A DNA stretch of 64,000 nt from Orobanche coerulescens (Eukaryota > Streptophyta > Magnoliopsida > Lamiales > Orobanchaceae). The notes beneath the pieces are model-generated. The model saw only the letters and a program-made list of their open reading frames with translations. It did no database searches and had not been told where the DNA came from. The stretch covers positions 434,001 through 498,000 of the forward strand of contig JAWKAU010000037.1 in assembly GCA_033398695.1 (NCBI GenBank), written 5' to 3'. Each line of letters opens with the position of its first letter. Position 1 is the stretch's first letter. The position numbers and the translations under genes were made by a program. Of this stretch, positions 33,928-45,103 are shown piece after piece.

Positions 33928-35546
33928 ATCAGATATTGGGTTTTTTTTTTGATCGGTAAAAAATTATTGATAAAAAATAATGGGCCTAAACCCGAGTACA
34001 AAGTTGAGCCTGACGACACTCAGAACCGATTAAAAAGGAGTCCCCACCACGAACGATGTAACAAAACCCCCAAGCCCATCCGATCTCGCTAAAACCCACT
34101 TGTGGAAAACCCAGTGTAGGCAAAACCACAAAGGTGGGAAAGAGCCATGGGAAAGCTAAACTTGGTCCATAAAGGCGAGACCAAGAAAACGTCTACAACA
34201 ATAACCGGCTACAGAATAAAAGCTCAAAACACGTAGAGCAGATAAAAAGGCCAAACCAAAAAGGGCCCACAAAAAAAAAATACCAAAGCCGAAAACAGAG
34301 AGGACCAAAAGATAAAGGACCAAAAACAATCAGTCCAAAGCAAAGGCCCAAAACATGCCGGGCTAAAAAAAGGAAGGCATCTAAAAAACAAAACGCCATC
34401 TTCAAAAAATCTTCTAGGACCACCACAACAATAGTACTTAAAGGCCCAGAATAATTAAGCCCAAAATATCTTCCCACCATCCAACATAAAGGGCCAAGAA
34501 CAAAACAAAAAGAACTGCCTGGAGAGGTAACAATCAGCCCCAAACTGCCACCATAATAAAATTTGCAAGCAACCAGCTCACTTGCCCCCACAATGGCAGT
34601 CCAGACAACACCAAGAGCAAAACAAAAAACATCCCAGCCCCAAAACCCCTCGCCATCAGCCAAACATTGCCACAAAAATCGAAGACCAGAAGCCCACTAA
34701 GTCCCCCAGGAACATCCTAAAAAAACGTGGCAATAAAAACGATAAGGGGCAAGGAAGGAGACCACCTTCGGCATGGCCATCAGTAGTCTATACCCCGTCC
34801 CATTACCCCCGTTCCAGCAACAAAATTCCTCAAACCAGAAAAAAACAATAACAGCCCAAGGAGTATTCTTCATCAAATAATAACAAAAGCAACGACACTC
34901 TAGCAAGTAAATCATCCTAAGGCAAATATTACCTTGCAACAAAAAGAGACGCTTAATACCAACCCAAGATATTATCAACATCAATAACATGAATGAAACG
35001 ACAAACCTCAACTTTTATACGCCGAACCACCTCATGAATAGAACGACGTCTAGCATTAAAACTGCAATCATTCCTCACCCTCCAAAGATGATAAATGGCA
35101 GCCATCAAACAGAGTAAACGTCCTTTTCTTTCGAGTGCACTAGACCTTCTATCCCTTTTAATTTCCAAAAGAGTTCGACCAAGGGATTTTGGTGAAGAAT
35201 TCCAACTCGCCTGTCTTTTGACCGTCACCCAAACGAGGTTCGCAAAGGGGCATATCCAGAATAAATGCCTAAGAGTCTAATGCCTTTCAACACAAAATGT
35301 GCACCAAAGATCAATATTTAAGAAGGACAATCTATCTTTAGTTGGAAGCCGTTCCCGCAACACAAGCCAAGCAATAAACGAGAACTTTGGACCAATGAAA
35401 CCCTTCCAAATATCCCTAAACCGAGTAGTGGACCTATCACAAATGGGCCTGAGGAGATGGTAAAATTTTGAGGAAACAAATTTACCAGTCCCCTGCATAA
35501 TTGAAGTATCAGCCGTCACATTAACAACACTCGCATCAGATATTGG
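33928..35546 (-). mobile_element. 5'-truncated LINE (L1 type) with target duplication
   Basis: The word atcagatattgg flanks the insert at 33928-33939 and 35535-35546. Right after the left copy is a T10 run, the poly(A) tail read on the minus strand. The body ends in a zf-RVT coding region. These are the marks of target-primed reverse transcription by an L1 element. The 33950-34950 part is a 3' untranslated region; long frames there have no domain. Confidence 0.85.
34953..35519 (-). pseudogene. LINE ORF2 C-terminus (zf-RVT), broken
   Basis: The frame at 35519-35277 shows the zf-RVT zinc-binding region typical of plant L1 ORF2 (FRDIWKGFIGPKFSFIAWLV, RLPTKDRLSF, WCTFCVERH). After a stop near 35277 it continues at 35228-34953 with LMAAIYHLWRVRNDCSFNAR, the usual end of plant LINE ORF2. 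The reverse transcriptase and endonuclease are missing through 5' truncation. Confidence 0.8.
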
Positions 35547-35972
35547 TTTTATTCACTGGGGGATGCCCCAGATAACATTTATAATTTGTTGACTGGGGAT
35601 ATTTTTGGTCCCACTATCTCTTGTTTAATTTAGTTTTGGACATTACCCCATTTATATAAAAAAAGAATAATGATATTTTTTTGTCTTCGTCATGTGCAAC
35701 TGAAGAGATCATTATACTTCTCTATGTTAAATTTATTATCCAAAATTATAAACTTCCAAAATAAATTTAAAATATTAAATTAAAGGGATAACTAATCTTT
35801 TCATTTTTTCGTTCTTGACAGTTCTCCGGCAGGTGGCCAGCTGGCTGTCAGTGGATCTTCGACGATCAAGTATTTTTTTTACGGCTACCTGCCAGTAGGT
35901 TATCCGACGAGACCTTCGATGACGTGTATTTTTTTGGCGGCCACATGTCGGTCTGTTCTCCCTGGGGCCATA
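35547..35972. other. Unassigned spacer with imperfect repeat
   Basis: No gene is visible. Between about 35825 and 35960 an imperfect 55-60-base unit occurs twice (gatcttcgacgatcaagtat then gaccttcgatgacgtgtat, each followed by a T run and a ggc-rich stretch). The LTR of element A starts at 35973; ccata at 35968-35972 is the left flank. Confidence 0.5.
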
Positions 35973-38117
35973 TGTAACACCCCCAAGACGATCAGGGCAT
36001 ATACAGCGCCGTGGGCCCCACACTTTAGAATCCACCAGGCTAACGTACCAACACGACATTCGACAAAGACAAACATCATTAACACACAGACAATTTCTCA
36101 ATCCACGACATTCAAAATAAAAGACCAAAATTTGACAATACAATTCGACATCAAATCCACTCCCAAAACGGGTACACAATATTAATAAATTTAAGAAAGA
36201 ACTACTCGAGTACTTAAGCAAATGAAATAATAAATAAACTCCAGAAACAAAACACCAACGGACAACCACTGAACAGAATCACGCTTGCCCATCATCCTCG
36301 TACGGCTCGCATGCTCGTTTGCTTCCATGACCTGAACCTGAAATACAAAATTATTTCCCCCATTTAAGGGATTAGAGACAACTGCTAGTGCAAGTACAAT
36401 CCATTTGAACTACTATTCTAATAAGATTAAATATGCGCCAAAAATCATTATAGAAATCATTTATATTCCGGAATATTCACGGTGCACAAGCACAAAACAC
36501 ATTTCTCCAAAAAGACAATTTAAAGTTAACCGTTGGTACGAGACTCACGGCCACCGTACCCCGCAGAGCCCCGTCGGACATCCCTGGGTGGTTAACCCTA
36601 GTTCGTGATACGCACACTCACAGCAATATGTATCCCTAGAGGCCCCGTCAGACCGTCCCTAGGTGAACATACACATATACATCCACAACAACCACGAAAA
36701 GCCATAATTCAAATACTAGAACATGCAAACAAATGTAAAGTAATTTGCCTTTGAGACATCTTCGATGAAACGGGAACGAACAACGACTACGAATGATCCG
36801 GAGGGAAAACGACCGTTCCTAAATGGAGGATTAACATAACTCAGTCCTATACGATAATAAGAATCGAATGGAATACTCACACAACCCCGATTACAAGCTA
36901 AGACAATATATGACAATTTACGCAAAACCTCCCCGAATCGACAATTCACGGATTAAATTCGACGGAATCGGATTGGAATCACCCAATAACAATAATCGGT
37001 AAGGAATATTACAATATACTTGAACAATTCGAGTTTAATCAAGCAAAACCCGAAAACCCCCCAAAATTGATAAAGTTAGGGTTCTAGATCAAAGATACCT
37101 TGAATTGAAGTGGAGAAGACGGATTAAGATGATGATGTACTAAGATTGGATCACAATAATCGATCTGTAATAGAACTCCACGGGTTATACCCCACAATCG
37201 CCCCAAAAATTACTGGAATCGCCCAAGGGATGAAAAAAGGAGGAAAAATGACGAGAAAGGGGTTGCTGTCCTATTTATATAATGCATAGTTAGCGCACGA
37301 TAACCATCAAAGATAGCGCGCGCTAACGGGGGTTGCAAGCAGTCCAGTAGCTGCTGCCCGGCATCGCTAGCGTGCGCTAGACATGTTTAGCGCGCGCTAA
37401 ATACTACTCGATAGCGTACGCTACGGAAGCCTAGCGCACGCTACCTGTTGGCCATAGTACAAGATTCTGAGTTCAGAACCCCCACTGCCCAGTACGCTGA
37501 AGTCGTTAGCGCATGCTATAATTATGAGTTAGTGTATGCTAAATGCACACCGATACCGCACGCAAGAAATAAGGAGTAGCATGCGCTACTCACGCAGCAG
37601 TTCAGTACTGCTCAGTTCAGTACACTGCTGCAGAAGGTATGAAAATCAAAATGCAAAGCAAGGCCAGAATCTAGAAACATAAACACGAAATATTCAAGAC
37701 GACGGAGCTAAGCACCGAAATAAAATACAGTTCCGACTACCGAGGAATCCGAAATGCGACAAAGAAGATGAAATTCCCTAAACTTATAGGAAATTATAAA
37801 AATGGCTCAAATGTCCGAAAATCACGATATAATGTCGGATTCACAAACCGAAACTCACAACACGAACAAATCAACTATACAAACTTACGTAAACAAAGAA
37901 ACAATGAAAACGAACGAGTTTTAGGAGAATCGAACGTACATATGGCAAACATAACATAAAATGGAATTACGTAAAAACATCTCCGAAACTCGTCCAAATG
38001 GAAAAACTCCAAGAATAAAGTAGATTCAAAACGTCGGAACGTTTACAAGCGAGTCGATAAAAATAGAGATACACTAAAAATGGAAACTACTAAAAATGAA
38101 AAGGTACGGATATTACA
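35973..38117 (-). mobile_element. 3' LTR of element A (2,145 bp)
   Basis: On the minus strand it runs from TGTAATATCCGTACC at 38117 to GGGGGTGTTACA at 35973. It carries the palindrome array, a TATA box (tatataaa, 37274-37281 on the minus strand), a donor-like CAAG|GTATCT at 37099/37098 and an acceptor-like TTTCAG ending at 36338. Open frames in it (for example 35775-36269 and 36716-36949) have no recognisable domain. Confidence 0.92.
37274..37588 (-). promoter_or_regulatory. TATA box and array of ten phased palindromes
   Basis: TAGCGYRCGCTA-like words start at 37291, 37314, 37368, 37388, 37412, 37432, 37507, 37530, 37554 and 37577. In element orientation this is a quartet (23, 24, 23 bp apart), a 75-bp step, a quartet (20, 24, 20), a 54-bp step and a pair, then the TATA box about ten bases on. 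Several words are perfect palindromes, such as tagcgcgcgcta and tagcgtacgcta. Confidence 0.8.
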
Positions 38118-38129
38118 TTCTCCCCCTCT
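38118..38129 (-). promoter_or_regulatory. Polypurine tract of element A
   Basis: The minus strand reads AGAGGGGGAGAA directly before the 3' LTR, the position of the plus-strand primer used in reverse transcription. Confidence 0.85.
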
Positions 38130-38152
38130 AAAAAGAAGTTTCGTCCCGAAAC

Positions 38153-39654
38153 TTAAGAATCAAAAAGCTCGGGGTGCCTCGAACGCATATCCTCCTCCAA
38201 CGCCCACGTTGCTTCTTCTACTCCGTGCCTCGACCATTGCACTTTAACCAAAGGATTGGTTTTGTGCCTTAACTGTTTGTCTCGACGCTCCAAAATTTTA
38301 ACGGGCCTCTCCTCGAACGTAACGTCCTTCTCGATCTCCATGTCCCCGAAATCAATAACATGGGACGAGTCTGGAACATACTTCTTCAGCTGAGAGACAT
38401 GAAATACACTATGCACATGACTTAACGACGAAGGCAAATCCAAACGGTATGCCAACTCGCCGACTCTCTCCAATATCTCGAAAGGTCCAATATACCTCGG
38501 GCTGAGCTTTCCTTTTTCCCAAAGCGGAAAAATCCCTTCGATGGAGACACTCTCAACAAAACATGATCTCCCACCTCAAACTCCAAAGGTCGACGCCTAA
38601 CATCCGCATAAGACTTTTGTCAACTCTGAGCTCCCAACATTCTCTTTCTAATCAATTCAACTTTCTCCCTCATCTCTCAGACAAGATCTGGCTCGATGCC
38701 AACTAGATCGGACGGCTCATCCCAAAATATCGGTGATCGGCAACATCGGCCATAAAGTGCCTCATACGGTGCCATCTTAATCGATGCGTGCGAGCTATTA
38801 TTATAAGTAAACTCGATCAAGGCCAGATGCTCCTCCCAGTCACTACTCCAGTCTAACACACATGCGCGCAACATATCCTCTAACATCTGAATGGTACGCT
38901 CGGACTACCCGTCGGTCTGAGGATGGAAAGATGTGCTCAAACGTAAATGTGTCCCTAATGCTTTATGTACCGCCTGCCAAAAATGCGATACAAACCGGCC
39001 ATCTCTGTCCGAAATAATAGTCTTCGGCGTCCCATGAAGTCTCACGATCTGTGCGATAAAAATACGAGCCAATTTTTCTGGACCCCAAGTATCCTTGATG
39101 CCCAGAAAATGTGCCGACTTAGTCAGTCGGTCCACGATCACCCACACCATATTTATTCCGGTCTTTGTCCTCGGCAAATTCGTGACAAAATCCATCAAGA
39201 TATCTTCGCATTTCCATTCCGGGATGGGGAGTGGTTTCAACAATCCAGATGGCCACTGATGTTCGATTTTGACTTGTTGACAAGTCAAACACTTAGCCAC
39301 AAACTGAACTACCTCATTCTTCATGTCATTCCACCAGAAATTCTTCCTCAAATCTTTATACATTTTAATCGAGCCCAGATGGACTGAGTAAGGTGACGCG
39401 TGAGCCTCTCGTATAATACTCTGCCTCAATTCCAAGTCATTCGGAACACAAAGCCGACCTCAGAATCTTAACACATCATCCTCATGTATCACGAATCTCG
39501 GGGCTTTCCCCTTCCCCACATTCTCTCGAAGCTGAATAAACATCGGATCTTCCAACTGTCCCGTTTTAATGTCGTCGACTAGAGACGATGGTATCTCAAG
39601 AGTACGCAACTTCCCGGAACTCCCTGGTAGTGCAATCTCAACGCTCAAGCTCAT
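38153..39654 (-). pseudogene. Integrase with chromodomain-like tail (A), broken
   Basis: Zinc-binding region ([25 protein letters not shown]) and core (VIVDRLTKSAHFLGIKDTWG, ISDRDGRFVSHFWQAVHKAL) are in the 39435-38905 frame. They continue after a stop at 38886-38677 (LEDMLRACVLDWSSDWEEHL, FTYNNSSHASIKMAPYEALY). The C-terminal part, 38473-38153, has [20 protein letters not shown] and then [39 protein letters not shown], the chromodomain-type tail that targets chromovirus integration to chromatin. In-frame stops at several points make it non-functional. Confidence 0.9.
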
Positions 39655-39659
39655 TAAAT

Positions 39660-41051
39660 CTCACCGAAGTCCCGACTGGGCCATAAGTAACTCAAGCGCC
39701 CGAAGCGATATGATTTCCGGCTCAAGGCATTTGCCACCATATTTGCCTTGCCCGGATGATAAAGGATCTCGAGGTCGTAATCCTTAATCAACTCCAACCA
39801 TATCCTCTATCTCATATTTAGCTCTTTCTGCATGAAAATGTCCTTCAGACTCTTGTGATCGGTGAAAATCTGACACGACGAGCCATACAAGTAATGACGC
39901 CAGATCTTCTACGCGAACACAACTGTAGCTAACTCAAGATAGTGGGTAGGGTAATTCAACTCGTGTGGTTTCAACTGACGGGAAGCATAGGAAATCGTCC
40001 TCCCGTGCTGCATGAGTACACATCCGAGCCCTTGGCCCGACGCGTCACTAAAAATTGAGAAACCTACATTACCACTCGGTAAATCCAAAATGGGGAAGGT
40101 GGTCAACTGCTTCTTCAACTCATAGAAGCTCTTATGTCTCTCGTCGGTCCACACAAACTTCTCCGACTTTTGCAACAACTGAGTCAGCAGTCGAGCGAGC
40201 TTAGAGAACCCCTCGACAAATCTACGATAATACCCGGCTAAACCCAAAAAACTACGGACCTCCTTCACGTTTTTGGGCGGCGTCCAATCCAGTACTGTCA
40301 CTATCTTATATGGGTCCACCCGAACACCCTCGACCGAGATCACGTGACCGAGAAACATAACCTCCCGCAACCAAAACTCACACTTTGAGAACTTCGCAAA
40401 AAGATGCCGAGTTCTCAAGATTCCGAACACGATGTGCAAATGGCGTGCATGCTCCTCCTCACTCCTCGAGTAAATCAAGATATCGTCAATAAATACAACT
40501 ACACACTTATCAAGGTATTCAATAAAGAGTTTGTTCATAAGCTGCATGAACACGGCTGGGGTGTTGGTTAGCCCAAAAGGCATAACCACAAACTCATAGT
40601 GGCCGTATCTCGTCCGAAAGGCCGTCTTCGGAATATCAGAATCCTTCACTCGGAGCTAATAATACCCCGATCTGAAATCAATCTTTGAAAATATGGTTGT
40701 CCCTTACAATTGGTCAAACAAGTCATCAATCCTCGGGAGCGGATACTTGTTTTTGATAGTCATTTTGTTCAACTCTCGATAGTCGATACACAGACAAAGT
40801 GACCCATCCTTCTTCTTCACAAACAATACCGGTGCGCCCCAAGGCGAAGCGCTCGGCCGGATGTAACCCATAACTAGCAACTCTTCCAACTGTTTCTTCA
40901 AATCAAGCATCTCGGCAGGCGCCATACGGTATGGCGTCTTAGAAATCGGTGCTGCACCCGGTTCTAAATCAACAGTAAACTCAACCTCTCGGTCTGGCGG
41001 CAAACCCGGCAACTCGTCTGGAAAGACGTTAGGGTACTCACACACTACCAA
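39660..41051 (-). pseudogene. Reverse transcriptase and RNase H (A), broken
   Basis: 41051-40704 holds the [19 protein letters not shown] linker, then [20 protein letters not shown] and [21 protein letters not shown] stop region follows, then 40649-39909 with [20 protein letters not shown] and the catalytic [12 protein letters not shown]. RNase H parts are [18 protein letters not shown] and the [16 protein letters not shown] stretch, ending in a stop. TDHKSL and [17 protein letters not shown] follow in the same region with further stops. FIDD is intact. Confidence 0.9.
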
Positions 41052-41075
41052 AATAGATGAGAGTTCGACTCCCCC

Positions 41076-42972
41076 TTATTCCGATCTCAAAGCATAACAC
41101 CAGTAACCAGTGCAATCTCCTCGAAGAAGTCTCACCGCTTTCATAGCGCTGATCAGAAATCTCTGACTACTCCGCTTACGCCCCACAAAAGAATGCTCGG
41201 TATCGTCAAAGTCTAACATCGAAACGGTTCTCGTTCTATAATTCATGATTGTCCTATGACGGTCCAACCAATCCTCACCCAGAATCAGATCCTCGTCCTT
41301 AATATCTACCGCAATCAGATTAGAAGGCCAATCCCTCCCCGCGATACTCAGAGGAAAATCTCTAATCTCACGGTCCCCCACGATGCTATACCACTAGGCA
41401 GTTTAACAACAAATGGTTCACACGCAACTAGGCAATCAACATGCAGACGACGCACACAATCCAGAGATATGAAATAATGTGTAGCATCAGAATCGAATAA
41501 CACGGAAACATGATGGTCAAGGATGTGAACGGTACCTGTAGCCACCGTCGCGTCAGGATCTCCAGCTCGTCTCATCTCGTACAAACGGGACGGAACATAC
41601 CCCGCACTAGAAGCTCCCCCTCTAGAAGGATGCCCACGTCCTCGACCTCTGCCAAAACTCTGCTGGGGCTGAGAAACTGTCGGTGCCTGATTCACGCTCG
41701 GTTCCCCCACAGCTGGGGCTGACACCTGAGTAACTCGTGCCTGAACCGTATCTGTACAAAACTTAGCACAATGTCCCCTCCGATCGCAAGCAAGACACTG
41801 AATCGGAGGCCTGTCACACTCACTCACCATGTGTCCGGGACGACCGCAGTTAAAGCAGGTAGGACCACGAAAAGAAATAGTAGGAGCAGACTTAGAACCA
41901 TTCCCTCGCCCAAATGACGGGGACTGACTCCCGAAGACTCGCGAACCAGACTGAGCCTTCTGATACCCACCAGACTTACCTCCCGAAAACTGGTCGGAGG
42001 TCTTCTGTTTCTTTCCCTCGGTTGTTGTCTCTGTCGCAGGAAATGACATCTCATAAGCCATTGCCTTGTTCTGATAATCTTTCAGAGTTGTACACCCGAG
42101 ACCATACATGTAGTGACGAACCCTCGACTTCATCCATATGTCAAAGTGGCAGATCTTATCAAGCTCATCTCGGACCTGGTTTCTCACATAGTGAAGTTGT
42201 TGGTTTTAGTCCTTGATCGCCTGCGAAATAGGAACATCCTGGGACTTAGCCTCAAAGAAGGCTCGGATCCTCCCATCTTTCACTGGCCATGGACAAAATT
42301 CGTCCTCCATAAACTCTCGGAACTCTGCCCATGTGGCTGTCCGGTCATGTGGTTTCACCGCTTGCCACCACATTGCCGCCTCCTAGGCGAGGAAGTACTG
42401 AGCGATGGGTACCTCCTCTCCTCAGGGCAGTCAGCCACCTCGAACACTTTTTCCATCTCAAATAACCAACTCTCCCAACCGGAAGGGTCGGAAGTACCAT
42501 CAAACTGCGGAGGACGCATACGAATCACATCCTGAAGTAACTTATCGTTGCCGGATCCAGTAGGCGGAACCGGGTTAGCATTAGCTTGGCCGACCAAGAC
42601 GGCCTGAGTCAGTAGCGTCATCTGGTTCGCTACTTGCTGCAAAATATTCGCCACCCCGATATTCTCATGAGCATTGCCATAGCTAGCAGACTGATCTTGC
42701 TGGCCCCCGGCACTGGGTGGAACACTGTTCGACAAGGATGGCATCGCCGAATCAGTTCTCGAGTTATCGGACATGGCCGCCCCACCGGCTGCTCCGCGTC
42801 CCCTACTGCGTCCGCGACCGCGTCCTCTACCAGCAGGTATTCTGAAGAAGTAATGGGTAAGTACAGTTCAAACATAAAACGCAACAAGATACCAAGAAAG
42901 GAATAGAACAGAACAACATAACGAGTCAAGTTAGGAAAACTTACGAGCACCGGCGTACTGAGATGATGGCAT
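41076..42972 (-). pseudogene. Gag and protease (A), broken
   Basis: Gag reads from MSDNSRTDSAMPSLSN at 42774 and may start earlier, at 42972 (MPSSQYAGA) through a small intron and an RGRGRSRGRG stretch. The Gag core is in 42187-41348 with two CCHC knuckles, CFNCGRPGHMVSEC and CLACDRRGHCAKFC. Protease follows with LFDSDATHYFIS near 41440; the usual DSGAT has become DSDAT, so the active site is damaged. The frame continues at 41381-41076 with the DLILGEDWLDRHRTIMNYRT signature. Frameshifts lie near 42355 and 42190. Confidence 0.88.
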
Positions 42973-43046
42973 AGCAGTGATACTGTACAAAAACGACACT
43001 CAACTAGACCAAAATAACCGACAACCTAGGTATCCATAAACCTAAG

Positions 43047-43058
43047 CTCTGATACCAT
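43047..43058 (-). promoter_or_regulatory. Primer-binding site of element A
   Basis: The minus strand reads TGGTATCAGAGC five bases after the 5' LTR end at 43064, complementary to initiator methionine tRNA, as in Tekay elements. Confidence 0.9.
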
Positions 43059-43063
43059 ATTCT

Positions 43064-45103
43064 ATAACACCCCCAAGACGATCAAGGCATATTACAGCAC
43101 CGTGGACCCCACACTTTGGAATCTACCAGGCTAACGTACCAACATGACATTCGAAAAAGACAAACATCATTAACACACAGACAATTTCTCAATCCACAAC
43201 ATTCAAAACAAAAAACCGAAATTTGACAATACAATTCTACATCAAATCCACTCCCAAAACGGGTACACAATATTAATAAATTTAAGAAAGAAGTACTCGA
43301 GTACTTAAGCAAATGACATAATAAATAAACTCCAGAAACAAAACACCAACGGCCAACTACTGAACAGAATCACGCTTGCCCATCATCATCGTACGACTCG
43401 CATGCTCGTTTGCTTCCATGACCTGAACCTGAAATACAAAAGTATTTCCCCCATTTAAGGGGTTAGTGACAACTGCTAGTGCAAGTACAATCTATTTGAA
43501 CTACCATTCTAATCAGATGAAATATGCGCCAAAAATCATTTTAGAAATCATTTATATTCCGGAATATTCACGGTGCACAAGCACAAAACACATTTCTCCA
43601 ACAAAATAATTCATAATTAACCGTTGGTATGAGACTCACGGCCACCGTACCCCGCAGAGCCCCGTCGGACATCCCTGGGTGGTTAACCCTACTTCATGAT
43701 ACGCACACTCACGGCAATACGTATCCCTAGAGGCCCCGTCAGACCGTCCCTAAGTGAACATACACATATACATCCACAGCAACCACGAAAAGCCACAATT
43801 CAAATACTAGAACATGCAAACAAATGTAAAGTACTTGCCTTTGAGACATCTTCGACGAAACGGGAACGAACAATGACTACGAATGATCCGGAGGGAAAAC
43901 GACCGTTCCTAAATGGAGGATTAACATAACTGAGTCCTATACGATAACAAGAATCAAATGGAATATGCCCACAACCCCGATTACAAGCTAAGACAATATA
44001 CATTCAATCGACACGGGCGAGGGTTTACGCAAAACCTCCCCGAATCGACAATTCACGGATTAAATTCGATGGAATCGGATTGGGAATCACCCAATAACAA
44101 CAATCGGTAAGGAATATTACAATATACTTGAACAATTCGAGTTTAATCAAGCAAAACCCAAAAACCCCCCAAAATTGACAAAGTTAGGGTTCTAGATCAA
44201 AGATACCTTGAATTGAAGTGGAGAAGACGGATTAAGATGATGATGTGCTAAGCTTGGATCACAATAATCGATCTGTAAAAGAACTCCACGGGTTATACTC
44301 CACAATCGCCCCAAAAATCGCTGGAACCGCCCAAGGGATGAAAAAAGGAGGAAAAATGACGAGAAAGGGGGCTGATGTCCTATTTATATAATGCATAGTT
44401 AGCGCACGATAACCATCAAAGATAGCGCGCGCTAACGGGCGTTGCAAGCAGTCCAGTAGCTGCTGCCCGGTGTCGCTAGCGTGCGCTAGACATGTTTAGC
44501 CGCGCTAAATACTACTCGATACCATACGCTACGGAATCCTAGCGCACGCTACCTGTTGGCCAGAGTACAGGATTTTGAGTTCAGAACCCCCACTGCCCAG
44601 TACGCTGAACGCTATAATTATGAGTTAGCGTACGCTAACTGCACACCGATACTGCACGCAAGAAATAAGGAGTAGCGTGCGCTACTCACGCAAAGAGTTC
44701 AAGATCGCTTCTTTGCAGAAGGTACGAAAACCGAAACGCAAAGCAAGGCTAGAATCCAGAAACATAAACACGAAATATTCAAGACGACATAGCTAAACGC
44801 TGAAAGAAAATACAGTTCCGACTACCGGGGAATCCGAAATGCGACAAAGAAGATGAAATTTCCTAAACTTATAGGAAATTATAAAAATGGCCCAAATGTC
44901 CGAAAATCACGATACAGCATCGAATTCACAAACCGAAACTCACAACACGAACAACTCAACCATACGAACTTATGTAAACAAAGAAACAACGAAAACAAAT
45001 GAGTTTTACGAGAATCGAACGTACATACGTCAAACATAACATAAAATGGAATTACGTAAAAACATCTCCGAAACTCGTCCAAATGGAAAAACTCCAAGAA
45101 TAA
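43064..45103 (-). mobile_element. 5' LTR of element A, missing its first ~100 bases
   Basis: It matches 35973-38020 closely, including the palindrome array (about 44399-44685, with small deletions) and a TATA box (44383-44390). The terminal TGTTACA has become TGTTATA. Homology stops at 45103, inside the shared phrase ctccaagaata, and unrelated plus-strand LTR sequence follows, so the LTR start has been lost by insertion or recombination. Confidence 0.9.

Larger units (their letters stand above)
35973..45103 (-). mobile_element. Tekay-type gypsy element A, nearly complete
   Basis: On the minus strand the order is 5' LTR (45103-43064), primer-binding site, gag, protease, reverse transcriptase, RNase H, integrase with chromodomain-like tail, polypurine tract and 3' LTR (38117-35973). 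The right LTR lacks its first 100 or so bases, so the target duplication cannot be tested. The coding region is split by many stops and shifts. Confidence 0.92.

Noticed and set aside
34193..34851. Frames of 160 and 89 residues on opposite strands
   Set aside because: They fall in the 3' untranslated part of a LINE and are low-complexity (Phe/Trp-rich or Lys/Pro-rich). No family resemblance.
35775..36269. 164-residue minus-strand frame at the edge of LTR A
   Set aside because: It crosses the LTR boundary at 35973, so it cannot be a conserved gene. The LTR copy at 43082 only shares the LTR part.
43696..44003. Short frames inside the 5' LTR of A
   Set aside because: LTR sequence with stops in the sister LTR at the same place. 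No domain.
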